DNA from: Variovorax gracilis
GTDB lineage: Bacteria > Pseudomonadota > Gammaproteobacteria > Burkholderiales > Burkholderiaceae_C
Reading direction: 5' to 3'
DNA: 50,844 nucleotides
NCBI RefSeq assembly: GCF_030317115.1
Contig: NZ_JASZYF010000036.1
Coordinates: forward strand, 1 to 50,844
Of this stretch, positions 8,007-16,451 are shown piece by piece (the stretch's first letter is position 1; the number at the start of each line of letters is the position of its first letter). Below the pieces are notes generated by a model. The model worked only from the letters and a program-made list of their open reading frames with translations. It had not been told where the DNA came from and did not search any database. Both the position numbers and the translations under genes were made by a program.

Positions 8007-9206
8007 TCAGCCCACGGCGGAAGTGGACCACGCGTCGTGCCCGTACAGCCAGGCGACCGCATCGAGAGACCAATCCGTATTTCCGAGCGCCATCTGCGCA
8101 TCACGCGCTTCCTGTGAAGGCCCGTCAACGAGGTGAAAACGCGACTTGTTCGCTGCCGACAGTGCTTGCAGGCGCGAGGCCCTAGGAAGGCGAAGCGTCT
8201 CGTACTGCGCGAGGGCATCCGTCACTTCGTTGTGCGTGCGGCTGGCCAGGCACGCCGTCAGCGTTGCGGCATCCTCGATCGCCTGCGCCGCGCCCTGCGC
8301 CATGAACGGCAGCATCGCATGACATGCGTCGCCCAACAGCGTCACCCTGCCCATTGACCAGCGCTCCATCGGCGGTCGATCGAAGAGTGCCCATTTGAAA
8401 GTTTCGTCCACGGCTCCGATGATGGTCTGCACCTGAGGGTGCCAGCCAGCGAAGGAAGACCGCGCCTCGTCCACATCGCCTCGGTCGATCCAGGATTCGG
8501 CCGTCCAGCAATCCTGCTCGATCACCGCTACGAAGTTCACGAGTTCTTGATTGCGAACGAAATAATGCACGAAATGCTTGTCGGGACCCATCCATACTTG
8601 TGAAGTCAGTTCCAGTCCGAGGCCGGACAGGCGATCGGCGGGCGCCAGCCCGCGATAGGCGACGCAACCGGTGAAACGCGCGTCGTCGCTGCCGTGGAGG
8701 GCACGGCGGACCGAGGAATGAATCCCGTCGGCGCCCACCAGCACGTCCACCTCGATCCGACGACCGCTCTCAAAGCTGACCTCGACATGGTCCCCGTGAT
8801 CGACGAATGCGGCAAACCGTTCGCCCGCATGCAGTCGTTCTTGCGGAAAGGCGTCCACCAATGCATTCAGCACGTCCGCCCGATGCATCTGGTAGTGCGG
8901 GAATCCAAAAGCGGCCTCCATGGAATGGGCTAGCGGAGTGCGAAGAAGGGTTCGACCGTTGTCCCAGCGACGTTGGTGCCACGCAAGCGGCTTCACGCCC
9001 GTGCGTGCAAGCGCATCCGCCAGTCCCAGACGGTGCAGCACGCGCGAGGCATTGGGGCTGATCTGTACGCCCGCGCCGATTTCGCGTAGCGACGTCGCCT
9101 GCTCGTAGACCTGGACGTCGATGCCGACCTGAAGTGCGGCCAACCCGGCCGTGAGTCCGCCCATGCCACCTCCAATGATGGCCATCGAAAGATCCTTGCG
9201 CGTCAT
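8007..9206 (-). CDS. FAD-dependent aromatic-ring monooxygenase (salicylate hydroxylase-like, group A)
   Basis: This 399-residue protein has all three fingerprints of single-component flavoprotein hydroxylases: the Rossmann GGGMGG at 12-17, the DG motif (GADGIHSSVR, 158-167) that binds NAD(P)H and FAD, and the GD motif (LLGDACHAMLPFMAQGAAQAIEDA region, from 291). These enzymes use NAD(P)H and O2 to hydroxylate or decarboxylate an aromatic acid such as salicylate or 3-hydroxybenzoate; the exact substrate cannot be read from sequence. The first ATG (9204-9206) has only a distant GGAG, whereas Met8 (ATG ending 9185) has AAGGA eight bases upstream and fits the family start, so the real protein may be 392 residues. 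No regulator or other catabolic gene is adjacent, which is unusual for this class. Confidence 0.88.
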   Translation of the reverse strand: MTRKDLSMAIIGGGMGGLTAGLAALQVGIDVQVYEQATSLREIGAGVQISPNASRVLHRLGLADALARTGVKPLAWHQRRWDNGRTLLRTPLAHSMEAAFGFPHYQMHRADVLNALVDAFPQERLHAGERFAAFVDHGDHVEVSFESGRRIEVDVLVGADGIHSSVRRALHGSDDARFTGCVAYRGLAPADRLSGLGLELTSQVWMGPDKHFVHYFVRNQELVNFVAVIEQDCWTAESWIDRGDVDEARSSFAGWHPQVQTIIGAVDETFKWALFDRPPMERWSMGRVTLLGDACHAMLPFMAQGAAQAIEDAATLTACLASRTHNEVTDALAQYETLRLPRASRLQALSAANKSRFHLVDGPSQEARDAQMALGNTDWSLDAVAWLYGHDAWSTSAVG

Positions 9207-9929
9207 GCCTGAATCGCGGCTCCGTCGTTTGGGTAGAGACTTCGTCCGCCGAGGATGTCGCCCGCTCTCGCCTTCCAGAGCGCGCTGCCTGTCACGAGTC
9301 GAGTTCCAGGACTTCGGCGTGCGGCGTCATTTTCGGCTGGTTGGGGGCCTTGGGACATGCGGCCTCGGAGCGATCTCGGGGTTGGCCGTGATCAGCGGCA
9401 TTCCCAGCCTTCATGGTCCTTTCGCGTGGAGGGCGGCGCCGCCCCATCTCGTTTGCGAAGAAGGTGAGGCATCCGTTTTGCCCTGCGGAGCCCCGTCCTC
9501 GGACGCGGGCAGAGGATGGGGTGGATGGACCCCGCGCAGACGAAGGCCGCCTGATCTGGCATACCGGCAACGCTTGGTGGCGGCATTGGGCTCTCACTGC
9601 CCACTCTTTGTCTGGGACTCGATATCTTCGTCCTTCCGGATTGCCAAAACTTGCCATTTTCCCTGCGCCGCGAGGACATAAGCGCTGTCCCACCTCCCCG
9701 TCCGCCCCTCTTCCGCACGGCACTACGCGTCACCGGCTGGTCCAAAGTGCGCCCCTGCAATCGTTTTCAGGGGCCAGGCAGACATGCCGAGATGGCGGCC
9801 CCTGAGGTCGTCTGTGACCCGCTCCTCACTCAAGACGACGCGAAGCGAGTTGCGAGCGATCAAGGTGCTGGGAGGCGCCACTCACCATCCGAAGCCTTCC
9901 GGTCGTGATGTCGCACGAGGGAGGATTCC
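9207..9929. other. Gene-poor stretch upstream of the monooxygenase
   Basis: No gene of recognisable family is present. A 40-codon minus-strand ORF (complement 9292-9414) has an AAAGGA six bases before its ATG and could be a small protein; see its own entry. Other open frames here overlap on both strands and show no family features. Confidence 0.4.
9292..9414 (-). CDS. Possible 40-residue small protein
   Basis: The ATG at 9412-9414 is preceded by AAAGGA at good spacing and opens a 40-residue hydrophilic peptide (MKAGNAADHGQPRD ... EVLELDS) with no signal peptide or membrane segment. It lies about 80 bases downstream of the monooxygenase start in the opposite reading context, on the same strand and upstream of it. 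I do not recognise it, and a chance frame cannot be excluded. Confidence 0.25.
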   Translation of the reverse strand: MKAGNAADHGQPRDRSEAACPKAPNQPKMTPHAEVLELDS

Positions 9930-10157
9930 ATGTCTCGGTTCAGCACCACACGGGCTGTCTGGGCCCTCGGGCGATCTCTGACGAGAGCGATAGGGTCGAT
10001 CCTATGGGTCGCGGCCTATGCTCAATGCGCCTGGGCGCAGGGGGCCACGGTCGATTCGCGAGTCGCACGGCAGGGCCCGGTTGGCAACCCTCATCTGAGT
10101 GATGATGCGCGACCGCCTGAGGCTCAAATTGGCACGCATTCACAAGCGGGAGCCATC

Positions 10158-10520
10158 ATGAATCTTCGGTCATCAATCGTTGTTGCCGGACTCTCCATCG
10201 CCGCTGGCCAAGCCTGGTGCCAGGATTTGCCGCTGACGGAGGAGGACATCCTGAACCAGATCGTTGGCAAGACCATACAGTGGAAAATGTTCGACGGAAA
10301 GATTGTTGATGTGGAGCTCACGAAGGCCGGAAAGGCCACCGCTTCAGGGGCGTACAACGACGTGGGCAAATGGCGCATGGATGCGCCGGGCGGCTACTGC
10401 ATCACCTGGAACAAGGCCCCGATGAACGAGTCCTGCGTCAAGCTGATCCGGCGCGATGGGGTGCTTTCGTCGGTGAGAGCGGATGGCGCGGTTCGGGCGA
10501 CGGTGGTGAGTGTGCAATGA
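10158..10520 (+). CDS. Small exported protein of unknown function
   Basis: From ATG 10158 (GGGAG eight bases upstream) this is 120 residues with a signal peptide (MNLRSSIVVAGLSIAAGQAWC). The mature domain of about 95 residues has the alternating beta pattern VGKTIQWKMFDGKIVDVELTK / GKWRMDAPGGYCITWNK / SCVKLIRRDG and two cysteines spaced to form a disulfide. It resembles small periplasmic beta-barrel proteins of the DUF995 type, but I would not commit to that. The reading frame is open upstream to ATG 9930, which has an even better ribosome site (GGAGGA) and a second, separate signal peptide, so a 196-residue version with two exported N-termini is possible. Confidence 0.65.
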   Translation: MNLRSSIVVAGLSIAAGQAWCQDLPLTEEDILNQIVGKTIQWKMFDGKIVDVELTKAGKATASGAYNDVGKWRMDAPGGYCITWNKAPMNESCVKLIRRDGVLSSVRADGAVRATVVSVQ

Positions 10521-10648
10521 CGGCAGCCCGCCGGGAGCCGTGGGGCTGGCTCGAAGGACGTCGCGAATCGCCTGCCGACGGAGCCTGAAAGCCGCATCGT
10601 TGGCCCCCGTACGTTGAGGGCTGGTCTTCCCGCTGATAGCCTTCAGCA

Positions 10649-11239
10649 ATGGCCGCCTCCAAGAAGACATCCAGTCGCGTAGCACCCCGGAAGATCTACC
10701 AACTCCTCGTCGCGCTGGACGACATACAGCCGTCGATCTGGCGTCGGATCTGGGTGGCCGACACGCTGACGCTTGCCAAGCTCGACCGCGTCATCCAGGC
10801 GGCCATGGGTTGGACCAACAGCCATCTGCACGAGTTCGAGATCGACGGGCAGCGCTATGGCATTCCGGACGACGAGTGGCCCGATGACAACCCCCCACTT
10901 GATGAAACCCGCGCGCGCGTGGGCAGGGTGCTGGGCGACGACGTGAATGAATTCACCTACCTCTATGACTTCGGTGACCACTGGCACCACAGCGTGAAGG
11001 TGGAGATGCGCATGCTTCCGAACGAAATCAACCTGTGGCCGATGTGCCTGGCCGGCAAGAATGCATGCCCGCCGGAGGACGTTGGAGGAACGGGTGGCTA
11101 CATGGAGTTCCTGGAAGCGATCAGCGACCCAACGCACAAGGAACACGTCGCGATGTGGCGATGGGCGGGCGGCCCGTTCGATCCGCAAGGCTTCGACATC
11201 AACGCCACCAACCTCGCACTCCGCAGCCTGGAGACCTGA
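10649..11239 (+). CDS. Plasmid pRiA4b ORF-3 family protein
   Basis: This 196-residue protein is the compact form of the pRiA4b ORF-3 family (PF07929). It shows the family landmarks in order: YQLLVALDDIQPSIWRRI, LDRVIQAAMGWTNSHLHEF, FTYLYDFGDHWHHSVKVE and ACPPEDVGGTGGYMEFLEAI with DPTHKEH. The family is widespread on chromosomes and plasmids and is sometimes labelled an IS1096 passenger, but no activity has been firmly assigned, and there is no transposon end here. It lacks a signal peptide and should be cytoplasmic. The ribosome site is weak (CTTCAGCA before ATG). It is convergent with the large metzincin-like gene, with about 110 bases between the stops. Confidence 0.88.
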   Translation: MAASKKTSSRVAPRKIYQLLVALDDIQPSIWRRIWVADTLTLAKLDRVIQAAMGWTNSHLHEFEIDGQRYGIPDDEWPDDNPPLDETRARVGRVLGDDVNEFTYLYDFGDHWHHSVKVEMRMLPNEINLWPMCLAGKNACPPEDVGGTGGYMEFLEAISDPTHKEHVAMWRWAGGPFDPQGFDINATNLALRSLET

Positions 11240-11352
11240 GGCCGCCAATGTGGCGCGACCAGCGGCTTACGCTGCGAAGACTTGCATGCGCTTTGCGTTC
11301 GATGGAGCGCCGCTCGCAGAACGTTCAAGTCATCCCTCGAACCCGGGGCGCG

Positions 11353-13572
11353 TCAGCGAGGCTTTTTCTTCCCCGCGCGACGTGCCCTACCACCGCCATC
11401 CGCCGCGTCACCGCCACCTCCGCCGAGTGCCGGGTAGAGTTTGACAGCACGAGCTCGGTTCGGCATCAAGTCCGCAAAGCTCTGCACCACACGCGCAGGA
11501 CCGGCATCGCCGGCGGCCGCACCGTGGTCCTCGAGCGCGAGCAGGCGGCGGCAAGCCTCGTCGAGGTGGTAGGCGCCGCCGCCGAGAGCGACCCACTTTC
11601 CCACTTCGGGATGCAGGACGAGTCCGGCCGCCCGGTTGTCGGCGTCGCTGATCGGGTAATCGACAAAGACGTCGACGCCGCCCGACACCCCCACCGGGAT
11701 GCCCTGCGCGGACCACGCAAGCACGACCTGGACGTGATACCGCCCGGGCCGCTCGAACGCGAATCCGGCCGAGGCCCAGAACAGTGTCGTAGTGGCAGTC
11801 ACGCTCTCGCCGGGATCGAGTGGGGTCAACTTGGCGTGGTCGCAACGAACGACGAACGTGCGCATCGGACGCTCGCGCCCTTCCGCATCCGTCACGGTCA
11901 CCGTGGCAAACAGCGCTTCCACCGAAACGTCGTTCGGCGCCAGGAGCGGGACGCTGCTTTCATTCTTGAGCGTCCAGGACACGTCCACCGGCTGCCCCAA
12001 AGCCAGGTGGTCAGTCGTGCACGTCACATCGAGCGAAAGCTCCGTCGAGTCGAACTGGTGCAGGTCGGCCGCTTGCGGCGACCCCGTCGGGAACCAACTC
12101 GAGAACGGCCAACCTCCCGGGCGGATGACTGGATCCGGCATGTGGTTCAGGTGATTGCGCACCGTGGCGTTGTGCACGAGATTGATTTGGTCGGGAAACA
12201 CGCCGGGCGCCCCGGTGGTGGAACTACCGAGCACGTCGGCGACGCTGGGCGTGGTGGTCATGATCGAGTTGTCGGCGTTCGTCTCGATCTCCTGGTGAAT
12301 CTGGTTGAAGGTATGCGTGATCTCGTGCGTTGCGCTGCGCAGGAACGCGCGCGCGATGTCGCGTTGCTTCTGGTTCGCCGCGACGCCAAAGTTGGACGAG
12401 TCCGAAACCGGATAGCCGTCGTCCGAGAAACTGGCGCAGCCCTGGCGCGGCGTGCCGATCACGTCGAACATCACGCCGCGTCCGCAGCCGAGCTTGCTGG
12501 GCACGACGGACAGGTGGATCCGCCACTCATTGTCGATATTCGTCGCCTGCTGTACGGTGCTCATCAGGTTGTGCAGATCGGCCGAACTCCAGCAGTTGGT
12601 GGGAGTGACACCGGCCGGTACCGGAACGTTGATCTGGTCCTGAATCACGCGCAACTGCCAGCCGGTGCGCGCGAAGATGGTGTCGAAGTATTCGTTGCCG
12701 CCCGAGCCATCAGGCACCGGTGTCGGCGCGATCGCGCCCGCGAGCACATCGATTTCGACAGAGGCCCGGCGGAAGAACTTCGACACCCATGCGATCGTGA
12801 CGCTTCCCTTGTCCACCCCACCCACGAGCAGCCGTCCCTTGAAGTACGGCCCGCCGGTCAGCGAGAACGGTATCGGGGCCGTCGACGGACTCAGCTTCAT
12901 CGTGACGGTGCGACTTGGCGCGGTCGGGAACGAACCCTTGAACTGCCCTGCCGGCGGCTGGGTGTAGTCATACTGCTCGGCCATGAGGGTGACCTGGCAA
13001 GGCGAGCCAAGCGTGCCCACCCTCGGGATGGTGATGCCTGTGACTCTCAGGTAGGAATGGTACTTTGAGCGGGCGAAAACCGGGATCACCGGCTTGCGGG
13101 TGAGTATTCCCGGAAGCACGGTACTGACCGTGCTCGCCGCGCCGGCGAGCGACTGCTCGGACGCCGCGCCCGACGTTACCAGAGGCCCCACCAGGCGCGA
13201 TTGCCGGTACAGGTCACCACTCACGATGATGTTGTCAGGTCCCGAGTCGGGCGCCTTGCGATCCACACGCAGGGTGCCGACGAAGCTGACCACCGAGCGG
13301 TTCGGCCGGTACTCGATCTGGTAGCAGCCGTCGCGCAGATCGAGCTTGCACGGCTTGCCAAAGGCCAGCGTTCCGGGCTGCCCAGGGGGTTGCGCATCTT
13401 CGTCGCGGTCGGGCGAAGCGGATTCATCGGTCTCGCTGCCCGTCGTGTTGACGCTGATGGACCGGGACAGCGGAACGCCGGGTGGCACCACGGAGGCGGT
13501 CACAGTGGTGGGAACGCCGGGACCACCGCTGCCAGGGTCGGCCGGCGATTGATTCTCGTGACAATTGCACAT
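11353..13572 (-). CDS. Metzincin-like metalloprotein, 739 residues, no signal peptide
   Basis: ATG at 13570-13572 has GGAGG nine bases upstream; a GTG at 13599 is the far end of the open frame. The protein opens with a Cys/His segment (MCNCHENQS), a low-complexity Pro/Ser/Asp linker, then a beta-rich half. At residues 416-426 it has HEITHTFNQIH, which fits the zinc signature HExxHxxGxxH except that the usual glycine is Asn423. Twelve residues after the last His comes DNSIM (Met438), in the place of a metzincin Met-turn. About residues 500-650 look like an immunoglobulin-like CARDB domain (VDVSWTLKNESSVPLL ... GRYHVQVVLAW). The tail is Gly/Arg/Lys-rich. A zinc protease is a reasonable inference; the substrate and route of export are unknown. 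No characterised homologue is recalled. Confidence 0.75.
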   Translation of the reverse strand: MCNCHENQSPADPGSGGPGVPTTVTASVVPPGVPLSRSISVNTTGSETDESASPDRDEDAQPPGQPGTLAFGKPCKLDLRDGCYQIEYRPNRSVVSFVGTLRVDRKAPDSGPDNIIVSGDLYRQSRLVGPLVTSGAASEQSLAGAASTVSTVLPGILTRKPVIPVFARSKYHSYLRVTGITIPRVGTLGSPCQVTLMAEQYDYTQPPAGQFKGSFPTAPSRTVTMKLSPSTAPIPFSLTGGPYFKGRLLVGGVDKGSVTIAWVSKFFRRASVEIDVLAGAIAPTPVPDGSGGNEYFDTIFARTGWQLRVIQDQINVPVPAGVTPTNCWSSADLHNLMSTVQQATNIDNEWRIHLSVVPSKLGCGRGVMFDVIGTPRQGCASFSDDGYPVSDSSNFGVAANQKQRDIARAFLRSATHEITHTFNQIHQEIETNADNSIMTTTPSVADVLGSSTTGAPGVFPDQINLVHNATVRNHLNHMPDPVIRPGGWPFSSWFPTGSPQAADLHQFDSTELSLDVTCTTDHLALGQPVDVSWTLKNESSVPLLAPNDVSVEALFATVTVTDAEGRERPMRTFVVRCDHAKLTPLDPGESVTATTTLFWASAGFAFERPGRYHVQVVLAWSAQGIPVGVSGGVDVFVDYPISDADNRAAGLVLHPEVGKWVALGGGAYHLDEACRRLLALEDHGAAAGDAGPARVVQSFADLMPNRARAVKLYPALGGGGGDAADGGGRARRAGKKKPR

Positions 13573-13641
13573 GGTCTCGTCCTCCGAAGTGGAGCTCACA
13601 AGCAGGGGCAGCGACCCCCACCCTCCTCTCGCTCGCAGCGC

Positions 13642-13953
13642 CTACGGAACGACACGCCGGTACTCGAATCGGCACCCGTCCGGATCGGTCGCCTCGAACC
13701 AGTCCGATCGATAGTCCAGCCGGTACGTCACCAGTTCATCGGTGGCGACCGACAAAAGAAGCGTCTGCGGGCCTTCGACGCGATAGATGCCCGCATCCCA
13801 CCACACCATTCCTTGCCCCGGTCCCCGCGTGCCCCGATAGGTGCCCGTTGAGAAAGTGATCCCTTGCGGGTATTTCTCGGCGCAGGCGTGCGTCGTCACC
13901 TTTTCCCACCGACCGACCAGAGGTCCTTGCTGTTCCTGTCCGGTATCGCTCAT
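13642..13953 (-). CDS. Small beta-rich protein of unknown function
   Basis: This 103-residue soluble protein has a lipocalin- or META-like rhythm: LVGRWEKVTTHACAEKYPQGITF, GQGMVWWDAGIYRVE, LLLSVATDELVTYRLDYRSDWFEATD, CRFEYRRV. Two cysteines (in HACAEK and DGCRFEY) could pair. There is no signal peptide. GGAGA precedes the ATG. It lies 69 bases upstream of the metzincin-like gene on the same strand, so the two are probably co-transcribed; a role as inhibitor or partner is speculative. The gene head is divergent from the M1-like peptidase gene. Confidence 0.7.
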   Translation of the reverse strand: MSDTGQEQQGPLVGRWEKVTTHACAEKYPQGITFSTGTYRGTRGPGQGMVWWDAGIYRVEGPQTLLLSVATDELVTYRLDYRSDWFEATDPDGCRFEYRRVVP

Positions 13954-14127
13954 GTCCGTCTCCGCTTGCCACGACCGACCATTTCAATTCCGGATGAGAG
14001 GTGCGTCAATGCTCGACGACATCATCGATTTCCGGAGACAGAGTGGCATCCTCCGTTTGAAGGATGATCGCCAAGGGGCGAAGCGTCAGACTGCATCGCG
14101 GTCCTTGATCGGGACCAGGGAGCCGGC

Positions 14128-16425
14128 ATGACGACAAACCTCGCATTCGCACCACCGGCGAAGACGGTCGACGGTTTGAACGCCGTGCCGATCGACATCG
14201 ACACCATCGTCGCGCGCCTTGCGTTCGACGGCACGACGCAATCGGGCGTCGGTGACGCGACGCTCGAATTCCACTGCGGCTTGGCCAACGGCTGCCCGGT
14301 GTTCGACCTGCGGCAGGTCATCACAGGCGCGTGGCTTGACAGCCAGCCTGTCCCGCTTTCTCAAGTGAGGCGACACGACTTCGGCGGCGGACCCGACGCC
14401 GGCATGATGGTGCTTGCCGTCTCGCTGCCCGCGGGAACGCGCCACACGCTTCGTGTGACCTATACGCTCGCGACCCCGCAGGCGTCCACAGCGGGCTCGT
14501 ATCAACCTCGCATGCTATGGACCACCGGGCCCCGTCTTGCATTCAACTTCGGCTTCACCGATCTCGGTGCCGGCCGTTATCTCGAGGCCTGGGTACCCGC
14601 CAACCTCATCTACGACCAGTTCGAGCTGCATCTGTCGTTGCACCTGGTCAACACGGCGCTCGCGCATCAGGTGATCTCCAATGGCATGGTGACGTCCACA
14701 GGTCCGAATCAATGGGAGGTGCACTTCCCGCAGCGATTCACAGCGTTGTCTCCCCTGCTCGAACTGCGCGCGGCGGACACGGTCACGAGCATGACCGGCA
14801 ATGTGAGCCTCCCGGTGTCAGGCGCGACGGTGGTGATCGAGGCGTGGAAGCTTGTGTCGGGGACGGCTGATCTGCCGACGCAGATCGCCAACCTCCGCAC
14901 TTGGCTCGCCGACAACGAGAGCCGCATCGGCCCGTACGTGCACGGCAACCGTTTCGTGGTCTTCCTCAACGTCGGGGGCATGGAATACGAGGGTGGGACG
15001 ACCAGCTCTCCCGGCGCGCTGCGACACGAAGCTTTCCACAGCTGGTGGGCGCGAGGCGTGAAGCCGGCAAGCCAGGCGGACGCCTGGTGGGACGAGGCGT
15101 GGACAACGTTCAACATTGACACGCCGCCGGTGGCCGCGCCGTTCGACTTCGCGGCGCCGCCGGTCGAACTATGTCCGCACAACCCATGGATCCGCACCAC
15201 TGCATCGGCCTCGTATACCTCCGGCGATCGACTCTTCGAAGGCCTCGCAGCATTGGTGGGGGTATCAGCCCTCGAAGCTCACATGCGGGAGCTGTATGCA
15301 CGGTATCGGGGCGCCCTCCTGACGACCGCGATGATGGAAGAGTTCCTCTTGTGCCGTACCGGTGAGCCGCTCCTGGTCGATGCGTTCCATCGGTTCGTCT
15401 ATGGCATGCCGGATGCAGTGCGCAAGCCGGACCTGTGGCTCCGCGACGCGGCCTCGGACACCGGTGGCAACGGTTCGGCGAGGTTCTGGGACTCGCCTGA
15501 CCTCTGGATCCGCCATCGCGACGACGGCGGGACCACCCACCAGTCTCCGGAATTCGGACAGGACAACTGGTTCTACGCAAGAGTGCGCAACCGCGGACGC
15601 GGCGTCGCGCGGCACTTCGTCGTGACGTTCAACGTCAAGCACTTCGCCGGCACCCAGTTCGCCTACCCTGACGACTTCCTTCCCTGCGTCGCCGCTATCA
15701 CGGGATTCGACCTTGGTCCGGGACAGAGCACGGTGGTGAAAGCACGCTGGCCGCGGGAACAGGTGCCGCCGCCCGGAGCGCATGCGTGCTGGCTCGCCGC
15801 CGTGATCGCCCGTGGCGATCATCCGCTCGTCGGTAGGCATGTCAACGAGCACAACAATCTCGCGCAGAAGAACCTCACGATCGTCGATCTGAGGCGGGAC
15901 GAATGGATTCTCGTGCCGTTCGTCGCGCGCAATGTGCATTCGAGCGCTACGCGCCGCTACGTGATCGAGGTGCGGCGCTCTGCCGGTGCCGAAGGGGTTG
16001 AGGCGGTGCTCGTCCATCAGAACGGCCGCCCCTTCGATGGCGCATCGGCGCGCGCCGCTGCCACGCGGTCGCGCGAGCCCGCGGATCTGCGTGCCGAGTC
16101 ACCTGCGCGCGGCGATTGCGGCGCCGAGTACCTGCCCGATGAGGAAGTGTCGGCGTCCGGTGCAGCAGACATCCTGACCTCGCGAACGTCGGCGCATCCT
16201 CGGCTGACCAGGATCGCCCAAGGAATCGAGCTGCCCTTTGACGATGGCGCGGCGGCAGGCATCCCCGTCGTGCTGCGCGCCCGCGAGCAGATCGTGCCGG
16301 CGCTGCGCGTGCGTGTACCGCGCTCGGCAACGCCTGGCCGGAAACTCCAGCTCGATCTCGTGCAACGCGACGCGCGCACCCGGAAGGTGATGGGTGGCTT
16401 GGCCATCGAGCTGCATGTGAAGTGA
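14128..16425 (+). CDS. M1-like gluzincin metallopeptidase with CARDB-like domain
   Basis: This 765-residue protein has the complete M1 zinc signature: HEAFH at 300-304 and the third ligand Glu323 in WWDEAWTTF, exactly 18 residues after the second His. Upstream at 283-290, GGMEYEGG occupies the place of the GAMEN substrate-binding loop. The N-terminal 230 residues form the beta-rich cap typical of M1 enzymes. After about 440, DSPDLWIRHRDDGG, DNWFYARVRNRGRG and FDLGPGQSTVVKARW form a CARDB-like beta-sandwich, followed by a further beta domain. No signal peptide is seen, although aminopeptidases of this group are often exported. It heads a plus-strand operon with the alpha/beta hydrolase (27 bases downstream). 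The natural substrate is unknown. Confidence 0.82.
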   Translation: MTTNLAFAPPAKTVDGLNAVPIDIDTIVARLAFDGTTQSGVGDATLEFHCGLANGCPVFDLRQVITGAWLDSQPVPLSQVRRHDFGGGPDAGMMVLAVSLPAGTRHTLRVTYTLATPQASTAGSYQPRMLWTTGPRLAFNFGFTDLGAGRYLEAWVPANLIYDQFELHLSLHLVNTALAHQVISNGMVTSTGPNQWEVHFPQRFTALSPLLELRAADTVTSMTGNVSLPVSGATVVIEAWKLVSGTADLPTQIANLRTWLADNESRIGPYVHGNRFVVFLNVGGMEYEGGTTSSPGALRHEAFHSWWARGVKPASQADAWWDEAWTTFNIDTPPVAAPFDFAAPPVELCPHNPWIRTTASASYTSGDRLFEGLAALVGVSALEAHMRELYARYRGALLTTAMMEEFLLCRTGEPLLVDAFHRFVYGMPDAVRKPDLWLRDAASDTGGNGSARFWDSPDLWIRHRDDGGTTHQSPEFGQDNWFYARVRNRGRGVARHFVVTFNVKHFAGTQFAYPDDFLPCVAAITGFDLGPGQSTVVKARWPREQVPPPGAHACWLAAVIARGDHPLVGRHVNEHNNLAQKNLTIVDLRRDEWILVPFVARNVHSSATRRYVIEVRRSAGAEGVEAVLVHQNGRPFDGASARAAATRSREPADLRAESPARGDCGAEYLPDEEVSASGAADILTSRTSAHPRLTRIAQGIELPFDDGAAAGIPVVLRAREQIVPALRVRVPRSATPGRKLQLDLVQRDARTRKVMGGLAIELHVK

Positions 16426-16451
16426 TGCGCGACACAAGACGGGAGGAATCA

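Noticed and set aside
11035..13068. 677-residue plus-strand open frame
   Set aside because: It lies antisense to the metzincin-like gene, which has a good ribosome site and recognisable motifs; the plus-strand product is Arg/His-rich without family features. It is a typical shadow of a GC-rich gene.
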